64,000 bases of DNA from Porphyra umbilicalis (lineage: Eukaryota; Rhodophyta; Bangiophyceae; Bangiales; Bangiaceae). Positions 11,113-22,874 of this stretch are shown here, piece after piece. Under the pieces are notes generated by a model. It searched no databases and was not told where the DNA came from. It saw only the letters and a program-made list of their open reading frames with translations. Both the position numbers and the translations under genes were made by a program. Every line of letters starts with the position of its first letter. Within the stretch, counting starts at the first letter, position 1. The stretch spans positions 62,001 through 126,000 of the forward strand of contig KV918961.1 of the NCBI GenBank assembly GCA_002049455.2, written 5' to 3'.

Positions 11113-11529
11113 GAGGTCAAAAACCACGCTGTCGACGTCCACCTCTCCCGCTTCCCCCCTTCACGCCCGCTCTTCCACCAGGGCGCCTCCCACCCGGGCG
11201 GCGTCCTTCCCGCCTGGCTGCGCGCAAAGCTGCGCATGCTCGACGTCTCCGCGCCCGTTGGCACGGTTTACGCCAGCCATTCGAACCGCGGCGGCGGCTG
11301 CACGGCGATGCGGACGGTGGGTCTGGGCCTCGACGCCATCGCCCAGTGGGCAGGCATGGCCATCGAGACCTTGACCTCCAGCTACAATGATGCCCTGGCC
11401 CCAGTCACTGCTGAGGCCCACTTCTTTTTTGGTCGCCTTTTGCCCCGCGCTTTCCACTTCCCCGCGTTACGCGACCTACTCCGTCATTTGGCATACTGCG
11501 GCGCTTGCTGGGTGTCTGTTATGCTTTAA
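11113..11529 (+). pseudogene. Tyrosine-recombinase C-terminal fragment, array copy 1
   Basis: The frame after the TGA at 11110-11112 reads VDVHLSRF, PLFHQGASHPGGVLPAWLRA, SHSNRGGGCTAMRTVGLGL, DAIAQWAGM, and then TLTSSYND. This matches the layout of the last part of tyrosine recombinases (DIRS/Crypton/integrase class): a PLF...G strand, a WLR helix, the H-x-x-R box (H at 11278-11280, R at 11287-11289), a hydrophobic helix ending near W, and a candidate nucleophilic Tyr (11383-11385). The same frame is open upstream of the TGA (GERVTHVYPALNFSSVADL). I found no box-I arginine, so this is a fragment. Assignment is by motif order only. Confidence 0.5.
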
Positions 11530-12303
11530 TATTGCTTGCCTTCTTCGTGTACCTTGTTATCTGTTTGGTCGATTGCGGCGAGAGAGTGAACCGACCGTGT
11601 CGTGCCGAATGCACGACAGTGTCGAATGGGGTTGGTGACACGACCGACGCGGGCGCTTCCTGCCGATGGGAGAGGAGCGGACGTGGCGGGCGGCTTCGCG
11701 TGCCACGAGCAGCACTTCATGACCCACCGCTTTCTCATGATCCCTCCCCGCTTGGTCGGCACGTCCGTCGTCTTTCGCACAGCCACCATCCTCCCTGCAC
11801 ACGCACCTTGCGCACCTTCCTTGTCGTCTTTCTTTGGTGGGCCTGACGGGACGCACGCGCGTTTGCACGTGGCGAGTTTCCATTCTTTCTCTTCGTTTGT
11901 TTTTTCGCAACCCAGCAGATACAAGTACTGTCAATGGCATACTGCGGCGCTTGCTGGGTGTCGGTTATGTCGCTGCTCCACTCTGCTGCTGTGCGCCGAC
12001 GACCAGCCTGCCGGGACTGTGTATCCAACAGCGCCGCCGCGTTGACGGTGTGCGTCTTGCGGGTGCACGCCCCCCGCCCGTTCCAACCCCCGCGGGTGCG
12101 AGTGGAGTTGTCTGCGGAGTCATTGGAGCCATCGAGAGCGTTACTGGTGTCTTCGGGGAGCCAGAAGAGTCATCAAGGGAGTCAATTGAGTCTTCGCTTC
12201 GGTCGGCGCCAACCCAGGGGAGCGGGTGACGCACGTCTACCCCGCCCTCAACTTCTCCTCGGTGGCCGACCTGCCGGTGCTCCTTCTGCGTCACGCTTGT
12301 TGA

Positions 12304-12720
12304 GAGGTCAAAAACCACGCTGTCGACGTCCACCTCTCCCGCTTCCCCCCTTCACGCCCGCTCTTCCACCAGGGCGCCTCCCACCCGGGCGGCGTCCTTC
12401 CCGCCTGGCTGCGCGCAAAGCTGCGCATGCTCGACGTCTCCGCGCCCGTTGGCACGGTTTACGCCAGCCATTCGAACCGCGGCGGCGGCTGCACGGCGAT
12501 GCGGACGGTGGGTCTGGGCCTCGACGCCATCGCCCAGTGGGCAGGCATGGCCATCGAGACCTTGACCTCCAGCTACAATGATGCCCTGGCCCCAGTCACT
12601 GCTGAGGTCCACTTCTTTTTTGGTCGCCTTTTGCCCCGCGCTTTCCACTTCCCCGCGTTACGCGACCTACTCCGTCATTTGGCATACTGCGGCGCTTGCT
12701 GGGTGTCTGTTATGCTTTAA
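12304..12720 (+). pseudogene. Tyrosine-recombinase C-terminal fragment, array copy 2
   Basis: Same frame as copy 1, with one visible residue change after the Tyr region (A to V before HFFFG). The in-frame TGA upstream is retained. It sits in a type B unit. Confidence 0.5.
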
Positions 12721-13495
12721 TATTGCTTGCCTTCTTCGTGTACCTTGTTATCTGTTTGGTCGATTGCGGCGAGAGAGTGAACCGACCGTGTCGTGCCGAA
12801 TGCACGACAGTGTCGAATGGGGTTGGTGACACGACCGACGCGGGCGCTTCCTGCCGATGGGAGAGGAGCGGACGTGGCGGGCGGCTTCGCGTGCCACGAG
12901 CAGCACTTCATGACCCACCGCTTTCTCATGATCCCTCCCCGCTTGGTCGGCACGTCCGTCGTCTTTCGCACAGCCACCATCCTCCCTGCACACGCACCTT
13001 GCGCACCTTCCTTGTCGTCTTTCTTTGGTGGGCCTGACGGGACGCACGCGCGTTTGCACGTGGCGAGTTTCCATTCTTTCTCTTCGTTTGTTTTTTCGCA
13101 ACCCAGCAGATACAAGTACTGTCAATGGCATACTGCGGCGCTTGCTTGGTGTCTGTTATGTCGCTGCTCCACTCTGCTGCTGTGCCGCCGCCGACCAGCC
13201 CGTCGGGACTGTGTATCCAACAGCGCCGCCGCGTTGACGGTGTGCGTCTTGCGGGTGCACGCCCCCCGCCCGTTCCAACCCCCGCGGGTGCGAGTGGAGT
13301 TGTCTGCGGAGTCATTGGAGCCATCGAGAGCGTTACTGGTGTCTTCGGGGAGCCAGAAGAGTCATCAAGGGAGTCAATTGAGTCTTCGCTTCGGTCGGCG
13401 CCAACCCAGGGGAGCGGGTGACGCACGTCTACCCCGCCCTCAACTTCTCCTCGGTGGCCGACCTGCCGGTGCTCCTTCTGCGTCACGCTTGTTGA

Positions 13496-13912
13496 GAGGT
13501 CAAAAACCACGCTGTCGACGTCCACCTCTCCCGCTTCCCCCCTTCACGCCCGCTCTTCCACCAGGGCGCCTCCCACCCGGGCGGCGTCCTTCCCGCCTGG
13601 CTGCGCGCAAAGCTGCGCATGCTCGACGTCTCCGCGCCCGTTGGCACGGTTTACGCCAGCCATTCGAACCGCGGCGGCGGCTGCACGGCGATGCGGACGG
13701 TGGGTCTGGGCCTCGACGCCATCGCCCAGTGGGCAGGCATGGCCATCGAGACCTTGACCTCCAGCTACAATGATGCCCTGGCCCCAGTCACTGCTGAGGC
13801 CCACTTCTTTTTTGGTCGCCTTTTGCCCCGCGCTTTCCACTTCCCCGCGTTACGCGACCTACTCCGTCATTTGGCATACTGCGGCGCTTGCTGGGTGTCT
13901 GTTATGCTTTAA
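13496..13912 (+). pseudogene. Tyrosine-recombinase C-terminal fragment, array copy 3
   Basis: Identical at protein level to copy 1 over the H-x-x-R to Tyr region. It sits in a type A unit. Confidence 0.5.
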
Positions 13913-14687
13913 TATTGCTTGCCTTCTTCGTGTACCTTGTTATCTGTTTGGTCGATTGCGGCGAGAGAGTGAACCGACCGTGTCGTGCCGAATGCACGAC
14001 AGTGTCGAATGGGGTTGGTGACACGACCGACGCGGGCGCTTCCTGCCGATGGGAGAGGAGCGGACGTGGCGGGCGGCTTCGCGTGCCACGAGCAGCACTT
14101 CATGACCCACCGCTTTCTCATGATCCCTCCCCGCTTGGTCGGCACGTCCGTCGTCTTTCGCACAGCCACCATCCTCCCTGCACACGCACCTTGCGCACCT
14201 TCCTTGTCGTCTTTCTTTGGTGGGCCTGACGGGACGCACGCGCGTTTGCACGTGGCGAGTTTCCATTCTTTCTCTTCGTTTGTTTTTTCGCAACCCAGCA
14301 GATACAAGTACTGTCAATGGCATACTGCGGCGCTTGCTTGGTGTCTGTTATGTCGCTGCTCCACTCTGCTGCTGTGCCGCCGCCGACCAGCCCGTCGGGA
14401 CTGTGTATCCAACAGCGCCGCCGCGTTGACGGTGTGCGTCTTGCGGGTGCACGCCCCCCGCCCGTTCCAACCCCCGCGGGTGCGAGTGGAGTTGTCTGCG
14501 GAGTCATTGGAGCCATCGAGAGCGTTACTGGTGTCTTCGGGGAGCCAGAAGAGTCATCAAGGGAGTCAATTGAGTCTTCGCTTCGGTCGGCGCCAACCCA
14601 GGGGAGCGGGTGACGCACGTCTACCCCGCCCTCAACTTCTCCTCGGTGGCCGACCTGCCGGTGCTCCTTCTGCGTCACGCTTGTTGA

Positions 14688-15104
14688 GAGGTCAAAAACC
14701 ACGCTGTCGACGTCCACCTCTCCCGCTTCCCCCCTTCACGCCCGCTCTTCCACCAGGGCGCCTCCCACCCGGGCGGCGTCCTTCCCGCCTGGCTGCGCGC
14801 AAAGCTGCGCATGCTCGACGTCTCCGCGCCCGTTGGCACGGTTTACGCCAGCCATTCGAACCGCGGCGGCGGCTGCACGGCGATGCGGACGGTGGGTCTG
14901 GGCCTCGACGCCATCGCCCAGTGGGCAGGCATGGCCATCGAGACCTTGACCTCCAGCTACAATGATGCCCTGGCCCCAGTCACTGCTGAGGCCCACTTCT
15001 TTTTTGGTCGCCTTTTGCCCCGCGCTTTCCACTTCCCCGCGTTACGCGACCTACTCCGTCATTTGGCATACTGCGGCGCTTGCTGGGTGTCTGTTATGCT
15101 TTAA
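14688..15104 (+). pseudogene. Tyrosine-recombinase C-terminal fragment, array copy 4
   Basis: Identical at protein level to copies 1 and 3 over the motif region. It sits in a type A unit. Confidence 0.5.
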
Positions 15105-15878
15105 TATTGCTTGCCTTCTTCGTGTACCTTGTTATCTGTTTGGTCGATTGCGGCGAGAGAGTGAACCGACCGTGTCGTGCCGAATGCACGACAGTGTCGA
15201 ATGGGGTTGGTGACACGACCGACGCGGGCGCTTCCTGCCGATGGGAGAGGAGCGGACGTGGCGGGCGGCTTCGCGTGCCACGAGCAGCACTTCATGACCC
15301 ACCGCTTTCTCATGATCCCTCCCCGCTTGGTCGGCACGTCCGTCGTCTTTCGCACAGCCACCATCCTCCCTGCACACGCACCTTGCGCACCTTCCTTGTC
15401 GTCTTTCTTTGGTGGGCCTGACGGGACGCACGCGCGTTTGCACGTGGCGAGTTTCCATTCTTTCTCTTCGTTTGTTTTTTCGCAACCCAGCAGATACAAG
15501 TACTGTCAATGGCATACTGCGGCGCTTGCTGGGTGTCTGTTATGTCGCTGCTCCACTCTGCTGCTGTGCGCCGACGACCAGCCTGCCGGGACTGTGTATC
15601 CAACAGCGCCGCCGCGTTGACGGTGTGCGTCTTGCGGGTGCACGCCCCCCGCCCGTTCCAACCCCCGCGGGTGCGAGTGGAGTTGTCTGCGGAGTCATTG
15701 GAGCCATCGAGAGCGTTACTGGTGTCTTCGGGGAGCCAGAAGAGTCATCAAGGGAGTCAATTGAGTCTTCGCTTCGGTCGGCGCCAACCCAGGGGAGCGG
15801 GTGACGCACGTCTACCCCGCCCTCAACTTCTCCTCGGTGGCCGACCTGCCGGTGCTCCTTCTGCGTCACGCTTGTTGA

Positions 15879-16295
15879 GAGGTCAAAAACCACGCTGTCG
15901 ACGTCCACCTCTCCCGCTTCCCCCCTTCACGCCCGCTCTTCCACCAGGGCGCCTCCCACCCGGGCGGCGTCCTTCCCGCCTGGCTGCGCGCAAAGCTGCG
16001 CATGCTCGACGTCTCCGCGCCCGTTGGCACGGTTTACGCCAGCCATTCGAACCGCGGCGGCGGCTGCACGGCGATGCGGACGGTGGGTCTGGGCCTCGAC
16101 GCCATCGCCCAGTGGGCAGGCATGGCCATCGAGACCTTGACCTCCAGCTACAATGATGCCCTGGCCCCAGTCACTGCTGAGGCCCGCTTCTTTTTTGGTC
16201 GCCCTTTGCCCCGCGCTTTCCACTTCCCCGCGTTACGCGACCTACTCCGTCATTTGGCATACTGCGGCGCTTGCTGGGTGTCTGTTATGCTTTAA
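15879..16295 (+). pseudogene. Tyrosine-recombinase C-terminal fragment, array copy 5
   Basis: The motif region is intact. Changes lie only after the Tyr (RFFFGRPLP in place of HFFFGRLLP). Copy 6 of the array is truncated before this segment. Confidence 0.5.
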
Positions 16296-16992
16296 TATTG
16301 CTTGCCTTCTTCGTGTACCTTGTTATCTGTTTGGTCGATTGCGGCGAGAGAGTGAACCGACCGTGTCGTGCCGAATGCACGACAGTGTCGAATGGGGTTG
16401 GTGACACGATCGACGCGGGCGCTTCCTGCCGATGGGAGAGGAGCGGACGTGGCGGGCGGCTTCGCGTGCCTCGAGCAGCACTCCACGACCCACCGCTTTC
16501 TCATGATCCCTTCCCGCTTGGTCGGCACGTCCGTCGTCTTTCGCACAGCCACCATCCTCCCTGCACACGCACCTTGCGCACCTTCCTTGTCGTCTTTCTT
16601 TGGCGGGCCTGACGGGACGCACGCGCGTTTGCACGTGGCGAGTTTCCATTCTTTCTCTTCGTTTGTTTTTTCGCAACCCAGCCGATACAAGTACTGTCAA
16701 TGGCACACTGCGGCGCTTGCTGGGTTTCTGTTGTGTCGCTGCTCCACTCTGCTGCTGTGCCGCCGCCGACCATCCTGCTGGGACTTCGTATTTACCAGCG
16801 TCGCTGCGTTGACGGTGTGCGTCTTGCGGGTGTACGCCCCGCACCCGTTCCAACCCCCGCGGGCGCGAGTGGAGTCGTCTGCGGAGTCATTGGAGTCATC
16901 CAGAGCGTCGCTGGTGTCTTTCGGGGAGCCAGAAGAGTCTTCAAGGGAGTAAATAGAGTCTTCGCTTTGGTCTGCGACGACCCAGGGGATTA

Positions 16993-19986
16993 TCACGGGC
17001 GCTTCACGACAGCCAGCTAGCTATCTGCCTGCCTCCCACGGCAGTTGCCGGACGTCCTCACGGGAATTGCAGACGCGGCCCACGCCTCGTCCGCTGTCAC
17101 TGCCTTGCACGAGACGGGCTCGCTGCAGCGGCTTCCAGCACTGACAACACGGCGTTGTCGCAGGGCAGCGGCTGGAGCCGCTGGCCTCCCGCCCGCGGGC
17201 TGGTCCTCACAGCGCCGCTGCATCCATGGAACGGTGGCCACGGGGAGGCGTGTGGGGCATGCATCTTCCACTCACATTTCCACAGGCAAGGTGCGTGCTT
17301 TGTTTGGGGGATGGGGGGGGGGGGGGGGGCGGTGGCGAGGCGAGCCTGGTGGCACACCGCAGCGCACGTTGGCCGGCCCCCGATGCGTTGGTATCAAGCC
17401 GACTGCCGACCTTAACCGCCCCAATCGTCCCCCACTTGCACGACAGAGCGGGCCCTCTGCCCTGCCATGACGCACGAGACGCGGCTGCGCCCGTCGGGCG
17501 CCGTTGCAGCTAGCACAGGGAAAACGTATCGTCCTTCTTGTCAAGGGTCAGCCCTGGTGAATTGGTCCCATTGTAGGTTGCATCCCAGAGACGTTGTCTG
17601 GCAGAGCAGCGGCGGGGACGCCGTGGTACCATGACACATTGTACAAGCTCTGACAGCTATACGAAAAGCATGATGGAAGGGCGCGCGCAGCGCCGCTGGG
17701 CTTGGTCGGCCTCGGTGCACCTGCCAGTTGGGAGAACCTCCGCAGGGGCCGAGGGTACGCCCAACCTGCGTTGCGCGCGTGCCCACAACGGCGTCGTGCT
17801 GCGGTGCGAGAGACCACTTCAACAAACTGTAAGTTGATCCGCGCCCCCACCCCTTCACTCGCCCGCCGCAGCGAGGATCCGTCGCCCTTGCCCACTGCAA
17901 CGCCGCTGTCGTGCGAACACCCACGACAGGTGCTGAGCGGTGAGCTGGCTGAGCTCGGGTGTTCAGCGTGCTGTGGCCGATAGATTAGACGAACAAAACA
18001 TAAACAATTGAATGTATAGTCAGCCCCTTATAATTATTTTGTCATCTCTCATAAGAGAATGGTAGAGTACCCATATCAGTGAGCAAAACTGTCCAAGGGT
18101 GCACAGGGCTGCCCTGCCTGGGGCTGCACTCCTTCCTTACCAAAGCGCTCATGGGCCAACCCGATCACTCCGCCGCCGTGACTCCTCCGTCGACTGCCAT
18201 CGCGACTGGTGGCTGAGTGCCCCTGGCCACCACCGCCGCCAAAGCCGCCACCACCCCCACCGCGCGTCCGCGACGGCGGCCGCCGGGCACACAGAGGGCG
18301 ACGGCCACCCACAGGCCGCCGCCGGCCCCGCGGCAACCGTCGCGCCACGCTGCTGCCGCGCCACCGGCAGCCGCGGGGGGCCACGGCCGCTACCGCGGAC
18401 CGCCCTTGCCGCTACCGCAGAGAGCGCTCCCACCCACCACCCCGCTGCTGCCCACCGTTCCAGGGGCGGTGAGCCGCGCGCCCCCTCACTGCCGGCCGTG
18501 CAGCGTTGGCCGCGGCCGCGGTCGGCGTGACCGGCGGCGGGCGGCACGGGATGGATTCAAGGCGCACGGAGCGGCGCAATCGAGTACCCTTGGGCGTCCT
18601 GCACTTGGTCCGTGGTCATATTATCTCGATCATGATCGAGTTCCCGTGTGACGCTAAGAACAGTATCTGTTCAATGTTCAGATTGAGAACCCAGCTAGAG
18701 TTCACACAGATGCTGAAGAGATCCACTCGAAACAGCAACCACCTCACCAAAAGACTGCTGGTTAGCTCAACCTACATACGGCTGAAAATGGGATCAAACC
18801 CGCAACGACGTGCGCCGGCGGGCCGACGAAACCACACCGCGACCGCCGCCACCGACCCCCGGCTCGCCGCGCCTGTCAGCCACCGCACCCGCGCGGCGGG
18901 CGCGCGGCGACCGCGCGGCCGCCCCGCTGCCGCCGCGGCTCGGCCCCCCGTTGGCACGCGCCCCCCCCCCCCCCCGCCCCCCCCAGGCCCGTGCACGCGC
19001 CTGCCGCGGCTCCCGCCGCGCCCGGCGGCCAACGCGCGACTTGCGGCCACCCCCCCCCCCCCCCCTTCCACCCCCACGGCCGCGGACGGCACCGCGTCGG
19101 TCCCCCCCCCCCCCCCTCCGGCGGCGCCCCCCCCCCCCGCGGGGCCCCCGCTCGTCTCTGCCCGCCCGTAGCGGGCGGGCGGGCGGGCAGAGACCGCTCG
19201 CGGCGCCAGCGGCACGCGCGCCAGGGGGGCACCCCCACCCCCCCCCCCCCCCCCCCCCCCTCCCCCGCGCCGCCCCGTCGTCAGTGGCAGGCGCCCCCAC
19301 GGGGGCCCCGCTACCCGCCGCCTCGCGTCCGCCACCCCGTCGCGCCCCCCTCCCCCCCCCCCCCCCACACGCCGGCCGACGGGCACGCCGCGTCGGCGTG
19401 CTGGCCGCGGCTGGCGCGCCGGCGGGCCCCGCCGCGCCGACGCACCGGCAGGGGCGGGGTGGCACGCGTGCGCACGGGGGGGGGAGGGGGGGGCCGACGC
19501 GCGCGTGGCACCGGCGCCCCCCTACGCTGGCGGCGGCGGGCAGGCGCGGCGGCCGCCGCGCGTGGCCACGCCCCCGCCCGGCGGCCGCGGCGGGCGGCGG
19601 GCGGTCGGGCGGGCGGCGGGGGCGGGGGGTGTCGGCCCCGCGGGGGGTGTGCGGGGGTGTCGGCCCCGCCGGCGGCGCGGCGGAGGGGGGGGTGCCGCCG
19701 CCCGCGAGCGGTTCAAGGGCGCCCCCGCCGCGACGTGCCGGCGCGCGCGCGCGGCGGCCGCGGCGCGACCGGCGGCCGTACCGGCACGCGCCGCGCCCTT
19801 CCCCGCCGCGCGACCGTTTTCCCCTCGCTCCACGTCCGCTCCGCTCGTCGGCCGAGGGCGGGCGTGCCGTCCGGCGGCCGACCCCCCCCCCCCTCGTCCG
19901 CCGGGACTCCCTCCCTCCCCCCCTCCCCCCCTCCTCCTCCTCCCCCCCTCCCCCCCACCCCCCCCCCCCCCCCCCCCCCCCCAACC
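16993..19986. other. Intergenic: array flank, AT-rich patch, then extreme C-rich leader of the kinase gene
   Basis: 16993-17980 is GC-rich with short frames and no domain. 17980-18075 is a compact AT-rich patch. 18100-18550 is GC-rich with Gly-rich or Pro-rich frames on both strands and no recognised product. 18810-19986 is strongly C-rich on the plus strand, with C runs above 15 bases directly before the kinase ATG, so it is likely promoter and leader. A TψC-like sequence near 18785 lacks a tRNA fold. Confidence 0.35.
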
Positions 19987-21158
19987 ATGGCGAGCGCGGC
20001 GCCGCTGCCGCCCGCGGCGGGGGTGCCCCGGCGGCGGCCCGGGGGCCGCCCCCCCCCCCCCCCCCCCCCGCGCCCCTCCCCCCCGCCTTTTGCGGGGACG
20101 CGTCCCCCCCCCCCCCCCCGCGGGCGCCGGCTCCGTCGTTGGCCCCTACACGCTCGGCCACACGCTCGGGACGGGGGGTTTTGGGGTTGTGCGGCACGGC
20201 ACCCACAATGGCAGCGGCACCGCCGTTGCCGTCAAGGTGCTCGACATGGAGCGCGTCGTGCGCGACGGCCTCTCCCCGCAGGTGCGGCGGGAGGTTGCGG
20301 CCCTAACCGTGTTGCGCCACCGGCGGCTGGTGGAGGGCGTCGACTTTCGGGCGTCGGGGGACCAACTGTTTTTGGTGATGGAGCTCGTGTCGGGGGGGGA
20401 CCTGTACGAGCTCCTCGTGCGCGAGCGGCGGCTGCCCGAGGCGCGCGCGCAGCGGCTCGGGTGGCAGATTTGTGAGGGGCTCACCTACTGCCACGGGCAG
20501 GGGGTGTACCACCGGGACCTAAAGGTACGGACGGGGGGGAGGGGGGGTGGGGTGGAGTGGGGGGGGTGGTTGGTGGTGGGGGGCGGGGGACGTTTGGGGT
20601 TGGAGGGGAGGGAGGTCGCGTCGTCGGCTGACGCTGCCAGGGCGGCGGCTGTCGACGCGCATTTGGAGGGGCGGACGAGGGTCGGGGGTGTTGGCATTCC
20701 CGATTGGCAGGCGCACGTGGGCGTGACGCAGCACGCGGCTGCGGCAAAGGGGCGCCCCAACTGACCTGTGTGTTTTGCACCGCCACGATGCGCACCGCGC
20801 ACCACGGCCGACGTTCCCTGTACGCTGTGTACGCTTGTGCTGCGCTCCCGTTTGCGCCGCGCGCCCGCGGGCGGCCCCCCCAGTTGGAAAACGTGCTCCT
20901 AACCGCCGCCGGCGACATCAAAATTGCCGACTGGGGCCTCTCGTACATCCGCGCCCTCGGCGCGACGGCGGAGCCGCCCGCGGCCCCCCCACGTCCCCCC
21001 CCCCCCTCTCCCCCGACCGGCGCTCCAACGGCGCCGTCAACCGCGCCGCCGACGCGGCCGCGTGGGCGTCCCCCCCCCCCCCCACCTACCGCAGCACGGT
21101 TGGGGTGCTCGGCCGCGGCGGCCGCGGCGTCGGCGGCGGCGGCCGCCGCGGTGGCGTC

Positions 21159-21236
<78 letters not shown>

Positions 21237-21599
21237 CGCCCCCGACCGCACGCGCTGCTAACGACGCTCGTCGGGACGGACGATTTCGCGCCGCCCGAGC
21301 TGCTCCGCCGCGTCCCCTACCGGGGCGACAAGATGGACGCGTGGGGCGTCGGCATCCTCCTCTACTTGATGCTCGCGGGCTACGCCCCCTTCCGCGGCGA
21401 AACGCCGACCGAGTTGGTCGACGCCATCCTCTCGGGCCGCGTCGTGTTTCCCGACTGGTTCTCCCGCGGCGCCCGCGAGGTCATTGCGGGGCTCCTGGGG
21501 GGGGGGGTCGACGAGCGGTGGGGCGTCGCCGACGCGGCCGCGCACTGGTGGTTTGATGGGGCGCGGGAGGAGGCGGCGGCGGAGGACGCGGCGGCGGCA

Positions 21600-21635
<36 letters not shown>

Positions 21636-22874
21636 GCGGCAGCGGCGGTGCCCGCCGCCGCGGTGGTGGCGGGGCCAGCGGCGGGCGGCAGCGTCGGCGC
21701 AGGCGGCCGCGCGCCCACAGTGGGCACTGGTGCCACCGCCGACGCGTGGCCGGTCGAGGCGGCGCTCGCCGCCGCCGAGGCAACGTCTGGCGGCGGCTCC
21801 CCGACGGCCGGTCGGGGCGGCGCCGACGGCACGCCCGCCGCGGCGGGGGCCACGCGGCGGAGCCGCAGCGCCGCCGCGACGAGCGTCGGGTGGCAACGAC
21901 CCGCCCGCCCCGCCGCCACTGGTGACCGACTGCGCAGCGGCAGTGGCGGCGACGGTGGCGGCGGCGGCGGCAGCGACCGCACCCGCCGCGTCAGCCGCCC
22001 GTCGGCAGACCCGCTGCTGACACGCGCGGTGACCGCCGACGCGGCGACGCTGCCCCGCGTCGACGCTGCGGCGGTCGTGGGGTGGTCGACCGACGCCCCC
22101 GGCGGCGGCGGCGGCGTCGGCGTCGGCGGCGGCGCCGATGGCGACGCGCGCGACCGCCGGCGGCCGCCGTCGTGGGGGAGCCCCCCCGACGCGCGGGAGC
22201 GGCGGCTGGCGCGCCGCGCTGCCGACGGCGGCGGCGCGACGCGGACGGGCAGCGAGGGGGGGGGCGGTCGCCCCGGCGGCAGCGGCGCCGCGCACCGCTC
22301 GGGCAGTGACGGCGGCGGCGTCGGGCGGCGGACGGGCAGCGACGGCGGCGCGGCGCGGCGGACGGGCAGCGGCGGCGGGGCGGCGCGCCGGTCGGGCAGC
22401 GCCGGTGGCGGCGGGGGGACCCCCCCGACGGGCGCACCCGCCGCCGCCGTTGGGCGCCGCCGCTCCAGCGGCCGCTCCGCGGCGAGTGCGCCCGGCGGGG
22501 CGACGGGCCCCCCCCCCCTCCGCCCCGTTGCGCGGCTGGCCGTCTCCCACGGCGCGGCGGGCGCCTACCCGGCGTCGGACCGGTACGGCGCCGGCGGGTG
22601 GCCGCCGCCCGGCTACCCGTCCAAGGCCGCCGCGGGGGCGGTCGGCGCGCCGGCGGGGGCGGCGGCGCGGCGGAGCCGCGCCGCCGGCGGGCCCCTCGTC
22701 CCGTCGGGGCCCTCCTCGTACGCGCTCGCGCTGTCGGCGGCGGTGGAGGCGGGGGGGCGGGGGGGGGGGGGGGGGGGCCCTGGGGGGGGGGGGGGCCCAG
22801 CCACCACGGGCGCGGGGGGGGGGCGGGCACGGATGAGGAGGAGGGCCGGGGGGGGTCCCCGGCGCCGCGCTTGA
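19987..22874 (+). CDS. Ser/Thr protein kinase (CaMK/SNF1-like) with DWG motif and long activation-loop insert
   Basis: Kinase motifs in order: LGTGGFGVV glycine loop (20168), AVAVKVLD with the ATP Lys (20225), YHRDLK (20505) joined across an intron (20525-20883, GTACGG...CCCCAG) to LENVLLTAAGDIKIADWGLS, then GTDDFAPPELL (21272) and MDAWGVGILLYLML. HRDLKLEN is typical of the SNF1/BRSK type. The metal-binding DFG reads DWG, as in CK2, and APE reads PPE. Between them lie ~120 residues with a Gly/Ala repeat (21163-21235), where 20-35 is usual. A long Ala/Gly/Ser/Arg tail follows. The start at 19987 has good context (ACCATGG). Frame changes at C-runs near 20104-20119 and 20996-21007 are needed. 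The exact C-terminus is uncertain because of G runs near 22750-22820; other frames would end at up to about 22980. Confidence 0.92.

Larger units (their letters stand above)
10445..16992. repeat. Tandem array, 5.5 copies of a 1191/1192-bp unit
   Basis: Unit boundaries by alignment: 10445-11635, 11636-12826, 12827-14018, 14019-15210, 15211-16401 and a partial 16402-16992. The central copies are nearly identical; the outer ends (first ~70 bases of copy 1, and copy 6) have diverged. Two unit types differ in a ~60-base patch around the GCCGCCGACC/GCGCCGACGACC site: type A (1192 bp; copies 1, 3 and 4) and type B (1191 bp; copies 2 and 5). Within each unit a ~35-base sequence (CATACTGCGGCGCTTG...) occurs twice, about 745 bases apart, which may reflect how the unit arose. 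Each full unit carries one recombinase-like fragment on the plus strand, listed separately. Confidence 0.97.

Noticed and set aside
10926..11142. Minus-strand acidic frame in the array (DRSEDSIDSLDDSSGSPK)
   Set aside because: It looks coding-like and reads on differently in the diverged last copy, but it has no start, domain or consistent frame across copies. The plus-strand recombinase reading explains the neighbouring sequence better.
10338..14965. Plus-strand frames of up to 350 residues repeated through the tandem array (RPARRDCVSNS... type)
   Set aside because: They overlap the recombinase-like fragment in a different frame, are Arg/Pro rich and lack any domain. Repetition alone explains their apparent conservation.
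10445..16992. CRISPR array
   Set aside because: The repeats are 1.19 kb with no short repeat-spacer pattern, and the DNA is eukaryotic nuclear.
18740..18805. tRNA-like sequence (GGTTAGCTCAACC ... GGGATCAAACCCGC)
   Set aside because: The T-arm-like part is on the minus strand with no D-arm on the correct side and no acceptor stem.
20525..20764. Continuous translation of the first kinase through its intron
   Set aside because: The read-through becomes Gly/Trp-rich junk after HRDLK, and GTACGG...CCCCAG splicing restores HRDLKLEN exactly.
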